Positions 44,838-59,100 of a stretch of DNA of 64,000 bases are shown here, piece after piece. Below the pieces are notes generated by a model that was given only the letters and a program-made list of their open reading frames with translations, did no database searches and had not been told where the DNA came from. Location of the stretch: the NCBI GenBank assembly GCA_013365365.1, contig JABVXU010000292.1, positions 1 to 64,000 on the forward strand, read 5' to 3'. The first letter of the stretch is position 1. Every line of letters begins with the position of its first letter. The stretch is from Cruorifilaria tuberocauda. Its lineage: Eukaryota > Nematoda > Chromadorea > Rhabditida > Onchocercidae. The position numbers and the translations under genes were made by a program.

Positions 44838-47800
44838 TTTTGTATCCTGCAAAACTGAAGAACGTCATATTTGCGAAGAGAATTTAAAAAAGGAAACAGA
44901 AAACAGATCCATAGGCACTGAAACAAAAAAGCTTCAAAAAAGAAGTCCAAGATAAACATGGAATTTCAATAATGAGAAAATTTGTCGAAGAAACTGTACG
45001 CAATGGTCGACTGAAAATTATAAGCAAAACTAAGAATTAATGAAAAGTAAAGCAGTCCATATGGCCAGTTAAAAGTTAACACTAAGAATGATCACCGAGA
45101 GATCGGACTTTCTACTTGTCACTTCATTCAGAAACAAAGAAATTAGAGGGAGAAATTAGGTTCGCCGTGTTTCCGGACAAATGGTAAATGACGGGGTACG
45201 GCCAATAAAATGTGCTGAGAGCAGTTTGAGCCAATAAATTAATGAGTGAAGAAATAACTGCGCTTCATGTACGGAAGAGATGGAAAGAAGTGGATGGATT
45301 AGCGATGCTTTTGTATTGTATTTCAGACTTAGAGCAAATGCCAAGCCATTGGTTGCTTTTATACTCTCAATAAAGTGTAGCGTATCGTTCAATTAACAAT
45401 ATGAATCGAAGTCATTTCTATTCACGTAATACATGCTGAGGCGGCCATAATCAGAACTGTCCCAGACTACATTTAGATTTTCATCAAGGGAAAGTCTCCT
45501 AAACCCCTTTTCTAGCACATACTAGAGAGAAAAGAAAATATATCTGAGAAACCATTTATTGATGGAACATGAGAAATAAGCCTAGCTTTGCTGGAAGTTT
45601 TTCGCAATTTGTACTGGGAAAAAATCCAAGACTTATTGGAATTCGACTCCAGTTTATGGTCATGGAACTTCCACTCAGCAACCGAGGGAAATTTACCCGC
45701 GCTCTTCGACTTTTCAACGTTATAGTAAATATCTAAATAACGAAAACTGTTAAATAATCTATAATGATTACTAATTATTACTAGCTGTACTCGGCCATGC
45801 TCCTCATGATCGAGTATGTCTATTGTAGACAGTCTTAAATTTTCAAATCAATCGGAGATTTTGAAACGCTATTCGTTTGTACGAAATTTGAAATCTCCGA
45901 GAGTTCTCACTAATTATTTTCAAAGTTGGACACAACGCATACAATATGCATATGCTTTTATGGATTCATCATCTTAAAATTGGACTGATATCCATTAAGA
46001 AGATCCCACGAATGACCGGATACTGAAGGTATCGCGACATCGATGAGTTTGTGCAACTTTTGTCAATCTTTGTTTCTTCGATGAATAACAGGTACCTCTA
46101 GGTTAGAATTTGATTGCAGACTGTTATTCTGTAGTTGGAACATTGGATCTTACTTAGCACGTATTCTTCGGCGAACGATTTACGTTCGAACACACCGAAG
46201 ACGATAGACTTCTTTAATGGTGGAGAAACCGCAGCATATACTTAATTTATCATTATTATTATACACAAGGGATAAGCTACGATGAAAAATAATAGATATC
46301 TACAGGTAAAAACAGCACCGGCCATGTTATCGCACTATTTCAAAGGAATTAATGAAACGATGGTCGTTCATAACACCGAAAATTTCGCATTACCTATATA
46401 GACAGAGAAGGACAGGAAAGTAAAAGTTAAGACGAAGAGGAAAGCAGCTACAAGGGAAGTGAAATGATGCAATGATATTTCAACTGGACCTGCTAAATGG
46501 CCCAAATATTAGCCAGAGCAAGCATTCCTGTCATCGCACAGGTGTCACCAGATAACTTCAACAGTAAGCGATGACTAAACTGAAAAAACTTTTCATCGAC
46601 TTTTAATTTGGTCTCATCAGCTAACTCATTTAATTAGGCATTGAACTCATTTGCTTACTCATTCTATCCTAATCATCTATTTCGCCTTTATCACTTTCAG
46701 TTTATCGTGCTTCCTTCTACGTCATAAACAATAGTACGTGCGTGTTTTCCAAGAAATACGTTCTATTTAACTAGCCTATTCATCGAATCATCTAAACGCA
46801 ACAAATGACGATTATTAATTGCTAAATATGCTTGAATAGAGTCTGGGAAGCACGTGAAACAGATGAGCCATATGTCACGAAGTCAAAGTTGGTAGCCGTT
46901 GGAGCAGCTCTAAGGACTCCAAAGTGAGGGCTACAAAACTGATCAGGTGCTCATCCTGCTGCTGAAGTTGAGGAAAATCTGAAGTTAGATTATAGATAGT
47001 GTACGGGTTAAAAGCACAGCGGTGAAAGTTGCCAAGTTTAGCCACTTAGGGTATTGAAGGAGGCTTTCTTCATTGCACTGAAATATCACGACAACAGGAA
47101 GAGGTGCCGGAGAAAGCAAAGAAAGATCGACTGTCTCGTCAAAAATTTTCTGCAGGCAATTGATCATTGTACTAATAGCGTTGTGGGAAGAGAGACGGTG
47201 GCGCGTCCAAATTCTCACGGCGTAGGATCGATCTATCGCGACAAGTAGCAAAGAAAATGGCCACACGCAGATCAGTGGACTACAGCAATGAGTATGGCAT
47301 GCACGGATGGACTCCCAGGCCCAGGCGATAATTCTCGCGGGCTGCCTGGTAGTAGACCGTGAGGTATGCGTCATTTCCCGGGGCAACTCGGGGAGTAACG
47401 CGCACCGTCCCAAGCAAGAATGCATCACACCAGTCAGAGGCAGTTTCTAGGCTAAGAATGGGGTCAAAACACAAGCAACAGCGTGCAGTCCTCCACCTCG
47501 CAAAACAGTTGGATGGAACATATTTCGGACACTTGCGCCAGGTTGGGCCCGACACCTCCAAAAGGGTGTCGGACGCCATTTTCCATCGGCATCGTGATTC
47601 ACAAGACATTTCTTGGCCTGACACTGCTACCACCTCACTTAAGTATTTCAAATAATTGCTCCAGCGTTTGCATTAATTTCAACGGCACTTAATTATGATT
47701 TAACTAAAGGACAATGATTTTCCCTAACGAATTAAATTGAATTCATTTAAAATGGACAAATAGAGATGGTGAAAGAAGAGCAGGAAAGCATTTACTGAAA

Positions 47801-49539
47801 TTATTTGGACGTGCAGTATTTTTAAGTTGGAAGAAACAATTTAAGGCAAATGATCGAAGTAAATGAAATAGTCAAATAACTGAGATAGTAACTTCTCTTC
47901 ATGATCCGTTGATATCTTCTTTGGAGGACAACATCAGCAGACGATTCATTTCTTGAAACAGGTAATATATTAGGGAAATTGAAAATACAATGTAATTCAG
48001 TTGTACATTGACTTTAACAAACCATGAACAGTATACCGCACCGTTATTATCGTTATAATCGGCAACGGGAATTACTACTCAACTTCTTTTGAGTTAACTT
48101 AAGTTTATGAGTACGACAAGAAGATCATTTCCGGCTAGTAATTCTTTGGGACCAAACAAACCGCGAGAAATGGTATCATTAGCATGCCAACCGTTGATAA
48201 TTATTGTAACAGTAACAGTATCGCAGTAAGACAAAAACAGTGATAGCAGGCTTTTCTAGCAGTATTACTTTGTCTGAGCAGCCTGACCTTTTTGTTACTT
48301 CTCCCAACGACTCTGCACAGATGGTAACTCCTTCCATATGACAGCAGGGTGACATGTATTTTTTCGATATTTCGAATAAGTCCATCGAGATATTGTACGG
48401 TGGTAAAACTGATCTCTCATTCTGCACTTCGGAACTTCATGCTACAGCAATAGAAATGTTTGCATAAATGGGTTACCATTCCCGCATTCATTGCCATTGA
48501 ATGTACGCTTGTGCTTTACAAAAGACAACCAGAACGAGCCATTAGATGAAAAACTGAAACGACTTGCTCTTCTTTCGACAAATTCGACAACATCCATCAT
48601 TTCATTCCCCCTACTACAATATGCAAATAATGCAAATAGGAAATGCAACATCAAGCATGACACGGGAAACCATGCGTTAGTCTGATGACCGAAAGCACTC
48701 ATCTCCAGCGTTCTCATCCGATTGTCGCGTGATGACGCATCCCCCAACCGTCCATCGCATGCATTCTTATTTTCATTTAAAAATTAATATATCTTCAAAC
48801 AGTATTAGTATTAACACCGCACACATATTCAGCAACTAAATCGTTTGACGAGGAAGAACTGTGCCGTTGAGAAACTCTCAAATTTTCTATTTCTGATGAA
48901 TCACATCAATAGAAAAATACAGAAGACATGAAGTGCTCCTTATTCTTTCAAAAAATTTTCAGATGAATCAAATTATCAAATATTTGTTTAGTGTTTAATG
49001 ATACTCACATTAGCAACAAGCATGATTTGTTGCAATTCAAACTACTGATATCAGATGACAGAAGTAGTAACGCAATTTATCAAAAAATCGTACAAGATCA
49101 AACAGAGTTGTATCCACTTCAAAATTGGAAAAATAATTTAAGAAAATCAAAGTTGAAGAGAAGAGCTGGTGTCATTTATCGGTCTAAATAGCATTAATTA
49201 CATGATCAGTGCTGTATGCTCTCATAAATCGTCCAATTCGCTCTCTTTCACAGAACATCAAGTGATACCTAATACACACCAAACTAAATTAACATGAGTT
49301 CCCTGAACGACACTAAACCATCATCAAAGATAGAAAATATGGATAAAAATTACTTCTTAATTTCGGAATATTCTTTGACAATAAAATTGGAATGATCGCA
49401 CGCGACTTATACTCATTATGTACTATAATGCCTTTTTATTCACTGCTTCACCGTCATTAGCTGTGATAATAAGAACTGTAGAGAATTACCCAATACAATC
49501 TTAAAACGGAGCTATTTGAAAACTGAAACGAAGTAATTA
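44838..49539. other. Gene-free stretch with a GC-rich island
   Basis: About 4.7 kb between two minus-strand genes. Most is ordinary AT-rich sequence with short frames that lack any domain. The part at roughly 46980-47650 is clearly richer in G+C and unusually stop-poor on both strands (listed separately). A short hairpin (CGGAGATTTTGAAA facing TTTGAAATCTCCG) lies at about 45849-45901. TTTATT at 49435-49440 is a minus-strand AATAAA for the AP-3 mu gene. Confidence 0.45.
46980..47655. other. GC-rich, stop-poor island of unknown nature
   Basis: Base composition changes visibly here compared with the flanks. Overlapping open frames exist on both strands: minus 46985-47428 (147 codons) and 47280-47651 (123 codons), plus 47359-47655 (98 codons). 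None shows a domain I know, and no single frame spans the island. It may be an old mobile-element fragment, transferred DNA, or a non-coding gene; the sequence alone does not decide. Confidence 0.4.
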
Positions 49540-52500
49540 TCACGTGCGCACCTGAAATCTTCCAGCTTTAGTGATATATTTAACACCTTTGAACGGCTTA
49601 TACTTCTCCCCATACAAATCCAAACGATTCACTTTTAAACCTGACACAGCCAATTGATTAATTTTGAAATATACAGTAATCGGTGGCGCTTCAACATTTG
49701 CTGTGCCGCTCACAGACACCTGGAATTATCTAAATTCAACATCCAAACTTTCAATATTCAAAAAGAAAAATGTGCCTAAGCCACATATTTTTCAACGGAT
49801 TAATTCAAAAAATAATAAGTACAATAAGCGTTTTCAGTTTTTCAATTCTTCTTTTAACAATTTATTCAATTGGATTCATCTCATAAAGCAAGACTTGATG
49901 AAAAATAGCTATCAGAAAAACCGTATAACCTCATCCGTGCAAATTTATAACAAATTCCACGTGTTAAAAAGTTAAAAAGTGAAATTGGTTTTCCTTCCAA
50001 CAATTGAAATGAAGAAAAAGTGTTTTGTAAGAGGCTAAAGGAAAAAATAACATACAGTTCCTTTTAAAGTTGGTGGTTTGCCCAGCTCAATCTTTCCAAT
50101 ATTCCATTGGAGTAATTTCGTCGTCGGATCAAAACAGCACTTTCCAGTACTCGATATCAACATACAATTTTGTACCGGCTTCGGCATTGTCATTTCCAGA
50201 ATAACATCTTCCAACTTAAAATTATAATTATTCAAAATTGTTAACTATAACAAATAGAATTGTCGTCACAGTTCATTTCACGCATTTTTCACTGCATTCC
50301 CTGTTATCATTTTATCAATATTCGCAGAGGAAGCTGATCATAATTTTGAATAAATTTAGAAAATGTACTGACAACATATTTCATTCATATTGTTCTCCGT
50401 GAATTTATCCATCTGAAAACTTAAACAACGAACTTCTTTTAAAAGTCCATGAATAACGGACTCTCATTCATACCAATTCCTTCCGTCATAATTTTGATAA
50501 AAGTAAGAAATAAAATGATATAAAAATGGCAAAAATTAAAACTAAGACGACAACTCCTACCACTTTACCCATACTCTGTTTTGGACCAACTGTTAGCTCA
50601 ACTCGTCCAGTAGTGCCCGGCTTAAGTGATATAGTGTGACGCACATATACCGGTATTGCAACCATACTGAAAATAAAGAAAATTTTTTATGCAAAAAGGC
50701 ATGAAAAGAACAAAAAATAGATTCTGAAAAGAGTAAGAATTTTTCCTAAATAAAACAAAAATCTAAAAATTACTCAACATGAGGATAATCTGTTCACAAT
50801 TTTCTTCTCTTCTTTGATACAATGGCATATTCGACAGTTTTATTCGAAGTGTTGTAAAAGGTTTATGCTGTTAACTATAGGACATTCTATTCGAAGTCAA
50901 GCATTTAAAAATTATCCAAAAAAAGGTTTCGTTACCAATAACTTACTTCTGTGAACCAATATGATATGAGAGTAGGCGGAAGTTCCCATCAGGTGGCACA
51001 AATGACAATACTCGCTCATTCTGTTACGTTTATGGAAAAAATCAATAAAAAATAGTATTTGAATATCTGTTAAACAACTTTTGTAAACAATTGTTTATAA
51101 TTTTCAGAATGAACCAGATGTATTGTTTTCTATCAAGCTGATTCAAATGATTGTTTTTTCCCATGTAAAAAACTCCAAAATAAGTAAGAGAATGAAATAA
51201 TTAAATACTTACTTCCCATCGTTTGAATCGTACACAAGGATGAAATGAGACATCGTCTAACAATCTTGGATTAATTAATGACATCGTCAAATCAGGCATG
51301 CCGGAAAGTTTACAACAGCAATCTATCTGAAAAACAATTTCCATATATAGACTTCTGTATTTCCACTTCATCGAATACTGGAAATAAAGAAGAAAGAGAG
51401 ACATTAATGATCACAACGTTTTAAATAAATTTTTTGATATCAAATGGAACCATGAATTAATATATGAGAAATATGCAGAGATGGCAATAAATAATTCAGT
51501 TGGGAAAAGTTTAAATTACTAACGTATCCTTGTATTTCAGAGAATACAGTAGCACCTTGACGGTCAATGATGGCATCAATTTCCTCAATAACATCAAAGT
51601 AAGCTTCATTGTTTGTATATTTGACATCAGCTCTTCTCCAAGGTATATTTGAAAGTTGTCCAGTTGGCAACACTTCCGATACATTAGTTCGACCCATCAC
51701 CTACGAATGAAACTTTTTCCACAGGAAATACCATAATTTTTCTCCTTTCACGATCACATTTGAGTTATTTTGTGCTTGAATCGAACATACATACTATCAA
51801 AAAAAATTGCACAATTTCCGGATTTTCTGGAAAAAAAAATTTATTTGATGGACTCACATAATCATTTAATATTATTTGCAAAATTTACTTGGTTAGCGAT
51901 AGTTCGAAGGAAATTAGGCGGTTTGATAAGCTCTTGCAAAACGTTCAATTCTGTGGCCAATGGAAAACCATTATCAAGCATTTCATCTAACAGCTGGAAC
52001 GAACTTACATATTAATAAAAACAACATGAGAAATATAAATTTGAGATATCTATCAAATGCAATGATGACTCGATGGAAAGATAAGCAATTTCTATCAGAA
52101 TGTAATCAAATGAACCATCAAACAAAATTATACGAATTCATTCCCACCGGCTCATTGCTCATACATTATGACGGTGATGCATAAACGATGAAAAAAATTA
52201 CTTCAAAAACCATGACACAATTTTCCTTGACTGCATTATCGGTGAATTCTTCGAAATATTCCACAAATGTAGCAATAACGCGATGCAAAAATTCGATTAC
52301 CATTAATGGTGGAGCTATAATTTATCTCTTAATATACCTGAATATCCTATTCTGCACAAATAGTACAGATATAAAATGCGATGAAATAAAGCTCAAAAAT
52401 CTTTGTTTTTAGCTTTCAGATTATTTCTACTTTTATCAGATGATAACCGAAACCACTATATAAGTTAACTACTAGGAAAACTCAGATTCGAAAACAAGAA

Positions 52501-53171
52501 ACATTTGACAGTGACACGTATTTAAAAAAAAACTAATCAGAAATATATTAAGTGGAAAAATAAATAAGATATAAGTCACTAATTCCAGAACCAGGCACTT
52601 GGCATCTTCTCATGAATTACAAAATATAACCAACTTTTCTTCTTTCAAATTAAGCAGACCTTGAGAGGTTTACATAAATTAAAACTGTAAATAATAAAAC
52701 TTACTTTCCGACACAGTTACGGCAAGAAGGTAAAGATGGTTGTGGTAAACGCTGATGAGGTAATGATGAGGCGTTGATATAACTGGTGGTACATCTTCTG
52801 GGTAGGCTGCCTGAAGCTTACAATAAACTTCCATCAAATATTTTCCATCCTTCTCCTATCCATATTTGAATATTTCATTATAAGTGAGGTAATAATGTCT
52901 GTATCGGAACATATCATCCATAAGAAACATAAATATTGAGGATATATGCATTCCACACATTAACTTCATGGAAGAATAAGCTAATAAATCATAGTGAGTG
53001 AATATAAAAAAAGCAATTAATGTTGAAAGAGACAAGAGTGAGAAGGGTTTTGCACATAGTGATTAATCTAATCCGAACATCTTTTAAATTACCTTTTTCT
53101 GGGCTTCAAAAAAGTAATCACATATCGATCGGTGAATAATAGATTTCCAGTGTTTCTCGAGAATAATATCT
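49540..53171 (-). CDS. apm-3: AP-3 adaptor complex mu subunit (first exon not found)
   Basis: Ten exons join in frame: 53171-53093, 52810-52705, 52314-52202, 51993-51889, 51700-51524, 51326-51213, 51020-50947, 50666-50561, 50214-50056, 49719-49540; about 404 residues. AP-3 mu is the cargo-binding medium chain that sorts membrane proteins to lysosome-related organelles. The N-terminal longin part shows EKHWKS, CDYFFEAQKK, PPVISTPHHYLISVY and PPLMVIEFLHRVI; then LLDEMLDNGFPLATE and ELIKPPNFLRTIANQ; the C-terminal mu-homology domain shows LPTGQLSNIPWRRADVKYTN, NPRLLDDVSFHPCVRFKRWE, PDGNFRLLSYHIGSQ, GPKQSMGKV and GEKYKPFKGVKYITKAGRFQ before the final VRT. Human AP3M1 has 418 residues, so only the initial dozen or so residues are missing; that exon must lie beyond 53171. 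Confidence 0.94.
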
Positions 53172-56100
53172 CTGAAACAAGGAAGATAAAATGATGTTTG
53201 GAAAGAAAGAAGAGATGGAGGTAGCAGACATAATTAATCTTAACAATTAGTATTTGGTTTCTTCAACAGAAGATATATAATTGATTCTAAGTTCATACTA
53301 GATAGCAATGCTTCCCGATCGCTCTCTTTCTAATTACTCCACCTTTCATATCTCCATCACATTTACACAGGTGTTGCTCGCAGTACGTCTACCGCCACGG
53401 CTCGAATCTACTAACCATTGCTAACAAAGCAGCCAAATTCCTCTCAAAGTTAAATTGCATTCTTAGCCATCATCAAAACAGATTACACGGTATCCTCTAT
53501 TCTCCAATTCTTGTGGACCTTATATTATATCAATTATCGTTCCCTTTTTCAGTTAATTTTTTGCTTAGTCTGAAATGCTGAATACACTCATCTCTGGCCA
53601 TATTATCTTAAATAAATTTATATTTTGATAAATTCTATCATTATTTGATTTCCAGTCATGGCAACTGAGATTCAATAAGGCGAGCCATTCCTCAAAACAT
53701 TTCTTCCTTCTTAGTTAAACTCACTTCTCCATCAACCAATAATTTTCAACAATAATATTCAGAATACATAAATCCTTATTCATAACTACTCGTAACAAGT
53801 CCGATATGGCCAGATCGGTCAACTTTGGTGACGCTTCATTTCGGCTAATACTACGTTTTACTTCTTACAACAAAGCACCGATCTCACCCAAATCACTTCC
53901 ACTTATATCTCACTATGCTTGTTGTTATTTTCGGAAATACTTTTCTAGATTTTGCTAAGTTTTATCATCCTGTTCCTTTTCTAACACGGTTGACGTGAGA
54001 GCAGAGCTGATAACCGTAGTGCATATTCCCATCATTCCAAATTGCTTCTAATAAAATTAAGTAAAAAGTTAAAACTTCAGGGTCACTTATAGAATATTTC
54101 GAAGGTTCAGATTAATAGAAGGTAAAAACAGACTATTTTAGTTATATATCCAGATTGCTAGCCAGAAGCAATTTATTAATGACAGTAAGGGAAACGAAAA
54201 CGTCTGCTGCATGTTCTAAATTTCAATGGAATTAATGAAAGCAAAAGTTAACAGTATCATGTAGCCACGGCTTCTATCAATCATTGATTGTCGTTTTCCT
54301 GAACTGTAACGCTTCTTTCCGATAGGCTGTTAACTTCTGATGCTAAGAAAGAGGAAGGAAGTGGTGAGAACATCATAATTCTCCAACAACATTGCATTCC
54401 ACACGAACTTGAAGAGCCTTTTATTCGAAGAGACGGAAGGGAATTAATTCAGAAGCAATGATTCATCGCCGGAAAGTATCACGGATAAGCGTTTTTGTGG
54501 TGACTTTCCTTCCGCCTGCGTCTATTCTGCCTTCTCTCATGCTGATTCAACCAACTGTACCATCGATCTGTGCCAAATAATCGCATCTACCTGTTGCTTC
54601 ACTATTCCTCTCGAAACTTTCCCATCAATTCTTTGCTGTTTTTGATCTAACTGAAATAAATTAAGTATCATTCCATTTTACAAGCTGTACCAGTCGATAT
54701 TGATGACTTTTAAAACGAATGATTGCTTAGATGACCAATGTGATGAATAATATGTCTATAATTCCGCAGTTCAACTTCACCCAATGTTAATTATTGATTT
54801 AATGAAAACTGTAGGCAGTGAATTGCACGCTACTGGTGAACTTTTGTCCAGCTGCTTGAAAAGAGACCGGAACCGGAATCCGTATAAATGACTTTTTATT
54901 CGTTGAACTACTAGTATACAGTGCTTTTATTGTACATAAGGCACCGAATTCACGTTGTTTGCGTTCAAAGTGAAAAGAATGGGAGAGACCAGTGGACTGA
55001 AATTCTTCCTGCTACTGAAATAGATAAATCCGAGGATATTTCAGATCACAGGACTAACTGATCTCCTACGGAAATTTCCATGTTTAAAGCTTCATTTCGT
55101 CATCATAAATCCTTCTTCATGCTTTTTATTCACTCAAATGCAAATGTGCCAATCAAAAGTGCGAAATAATTGCACTGAGAGGTGCAAAATTGTTGCAAAT
55201 GAAATGAAATTATGAAAAATGTGAATGATTACTGAATGATCTGACTGACTCTTTCAACTTTTCAACCTATCCGAAGGTCATCATCAGCACATTGAATGGA
55301 TTCAGTAATTTAGTGATTATTCATCTCACGTTCCAATAGAAAAACCTCTTTCGAATGATTCACCATCGAAACGAATAATGATTCAGCATTCAGACGTGTC
55401 TGTTACGTTATTTCCTCTTCTTCTACTTCCGCTTATCTTACCTGTTGAATTAAATTTTTATAGAATTTCCATGTGACTGGGGGAAATACAACATCCTCAG
55501 AACAATTCGTCTTGCGTGTTTGTTTGAATATTCCTGTGCTTTCACGTTTCCTCAATAAAAACTTTCCAAGCATGCTCCCTATCTATAGCAGTTTTTAGTT
55601 TGCTTTCACAAACTGGAGTAAGCTGAAAACTTCAGCTGTTTCCCTTATATCTGATGGTATTTCATTGATGCCATAAGCTATTCCAAGTTAAAGCTTCAAA
55701 ACAAAAGAAGGCTGCTAGATAGAGAGATCTACACCGTGTCTTGCAAGGAATATTGCAGGATGGAGAGAAGTAAAGGATTTCACACTACCGTTTTCAGAGT
55801 TGTTGAAAAGAAAGAAAGAACCTTGGCAATCAGTTCTTTGAACCAATGCTCAAAGTGAGCAACGAATATATCAATTTTGGTCTTGGAAGTTATGAGACAA
55901 ATAGCGTATTTCCGCTCGGAATCAAAACCTGATTAAAGACAGAGCATATTGCTCACCTTATTGATTTCGAGGAAAGTAAATTATCAGTTTGAAACATTCT
56001 GTATAAGGGAATGAAATTTCTATTGAATTGTTTGTTTCGTCCGAAGACTGTTTGTACTGTGTCACCTGATCGTGATGAAGGATTTACGTAAACTTGCTGT

Positions 56101-59100
56101 TGGATAAAAGTGGATAAAACTGGTGGTAATATCAGGTCACCAAATGACAATCATTAGTGGCATTCTTTAAACGTTATACGTCAAACGAACGAATCAGCAC
56201 GTTATTACTCAAGAAACTGTAAAAAGTAGATATAATTGTTTCTGTAATTGTTAACAAAAAATTTTTGAGGTTAACATTGTCCGTAGTAAACAATTGTATC
56301 ACTTTAATAATGTAATAATTTCATCGCAAGGTTTCTTCGGAATTCGCGACGAAGGAAAATAAAGATGACGAATGACTCAATGACTTTCTGATTTTTATTG
56401 ACAATTCAAACTTCTGCAAACTCTTAAGCAACTTAATTTCAAAATTGAATTGCTGTTCTCTTTTTCGAAATGAACGAAAGAAATAGATGGAAAAAAGAAT
56501 GAAATGATGGGATTTCAGTTTCTCTCATTTCACTCATTTCAAGTTCGTTCAGTCTTTCATTCTTTCTTCATCTCGAAGTTCTGTGCTAAGTGTACTTATC
56601 ACTTCTTTCATTGATTAGAGTGTTAGTTAACAGTAAAGGCTAGTCGATTAATGCGTGTCAAAACAAATTCATTGCGTTGTTTTTGAATAGAACGAAGAGA
56701 AGGATTATTATTGTTATAGAAGGATTACTTTTGCGCCACAAGTTGAGACAGTTTAGAGAGATGGACACTCTTCTTCCTTGTCTTATTGGTTTAGAACAGT
56801 TTGTTCACATTTCCAAGTTCGTTTTTCACTGAAAGCAATATGAAACTTATCAGCAGCATACAGCTAGCAGTAATGATCGAGTGATTCTAAAACTTTTCCA
56901 AAAACTTTCTCGTAGTAATATCGAACAGAGGATGAAATCACGAAATGACCAGAAACAATTGGTTTTTAAGAAGGATCCGAAGATTTTCCGGTCTAACACT
57001 TTTCACTAATAATTGGTTCATTCTTGTCTCCCTTTTCTTCTCGTTTAAATGCGAAAAACAATTTTACGTCTCCTTCCTTTGAAACAGCAACTTTATAGGT
57101 AACCATGGCTTTCTTTGCTCTAATCACTACTAGTACTGATTACTAACAACGTGAAGAAATGTCAAATATTCACTTTTATACCATCCGTTCCTGTTTAATT
57201 GTCTAATTTTGTTTAATTTCAATCGAATGATACTTTGAATTTACCTTTGTTTCACTTTCCAAGCACTGAGTACTGTCATTTGAGAGAATATAGCATCATT
57301 TTCCGACCTCTCATTCAGTGAGAGAATATCAGGGAGGAGTCCTTCCTTGCCTTCCATAACTCGCAACCTGGAAAATGAAAGGCAAGGTTCTCGCTGAATT
57401 CATCGCAGTTATGTCATCCGTGCGCAACTCCTTCCACTGTTCATCAATTTCAATTACTGGGAGAGGAAACAGATTTCGATGATGATGATTAATGAGCGGT
57501 GAGAGGGACCTATTTGATAGGATCAATACCGGAACTAGTGGCTGGGCTTCATTGCAATGAATTATTCCATGGTGGAGGATATCCCAACGGATGAGAATGC
57601 TCCTGCACGCACTGATAGAAAGGAGAGGCAGTGCTTCTAGAAGGCTTATTGATCACTGTGCTGATTCACTTCCGCCACTGAGGGAGCACTGTTGTTAGGA
57701 ACAGTAGTTCCAGACGTTAGAACTTGAGGAAAAGGATAGGCCTTATTAAAAGCACATAATGTGCATCGGAGTAACCCAGTAACTTCTGAGCACACGCGTC
57801 ACGCTTCTCTCAGGCTACCGAGACATATTCGAAGCTCTTATGATAGTCTGTTAGGTGCGGGAATAAGATTTATTCTAATCATTGTGATTAGCTTCCAATA
57901 GTTGTGAAAACAAGAAGTAAGCGCACATCTGTCAAGGACAAGGAAACTGGAGAGATGGCGAAAGGAATTATTTACTTTCAAGGAGGGCATGGGAAGAGCC
58001 AAGTAACTGTGACAAAGTGATCTCATCCTATAAGATAAGAGTTGTTGCAACTTCTGTAAATGCACGTGTAGATTTCAAATCTTTCGAATTGAATATTTCA
58101 ATTAATTTGCTGACCAGGTCACCTTTGCCAGCTGATCAACAGTTAAACAAATCATTATCAGCGTTAGAACTTGAACCTAAACAAATTTCAGGTTAAAAAG
58201 AACTTGTCGGATTTTTGTGGAAGCAAATGTCCCAATTTATAATGTCAGAAATTTCGTCAACAAAATCAAATAGCGGAAAATACATTTTGGCGAGAACTAC
58301 CGAAACGGATAACGAAGCTAACTTCGTGACACCGTTATCGAGATCATTTGGATCCCTAACGCCATACAGCTCGCAAAACGTGTAAGATACTTTTTTGAAT
58401 ATTCATGAGCAGTTGTTGTTGTTGCAGGACACTGTGTCCTCTTCACCGTAGCATGAAATTCATCAAAAACCCAGACGATAACGAGCAAGTTGTTTTGGAA
58501 TAGTAATATTGGAAGATGGTGATGGAGTTGACTGCATGCAGTTCATAACTAGAAGATGACATCAAAGACCACTGACCTCTGGTGAAGTGTATGTAACATG
58601 ACTTCAAGCTGAAATAATTCATAGATTCAGTAACTCGAAACTCATTGTATTTCCAGCAATCTTCATGAAGGCTTTCTCGTCCTTTAATGTGCTTTCCGAT
58701 GCTCAAGCTTTCCAGAAAGCGAAACCATTCATTTTAGTTTTTCGGAAAACGGCTAAAAATCCCATTTCTATCTTCTACTTTATCACATTTCCTTCGAAAA
58801 CAGCAGCTTCCAAGCCATGACGATCTCAAGTTCGGACAAAATTTCTAAAATGTTTATCTTTATACCAAGTGCAAAATCGTTTGGCCGGAAAATGACAGAT
58901 TAAAAGTGTTTTATTCCGTTCCTTTTACGGAAGTGCTACTGATTCCCAGATTTGTGTCCTCTCAAATAGTATTCATGTTCAAAGTTAGATATTTCATAAC
59001 TTCAAAAATAGCAAAAAAGTGACGAATGATTCTATAAAGTCTCTCTTTTAATGGAAACTACCGAGTAAGTCAGAACCACCTGATATGAGAATTTTCGATC

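Noticed and set aside
48179..48747. Minus-strand frames of 82 and 101 codons
   Set aside because: No domain, no splice continuity and no shift in composition; not supportable as genes.
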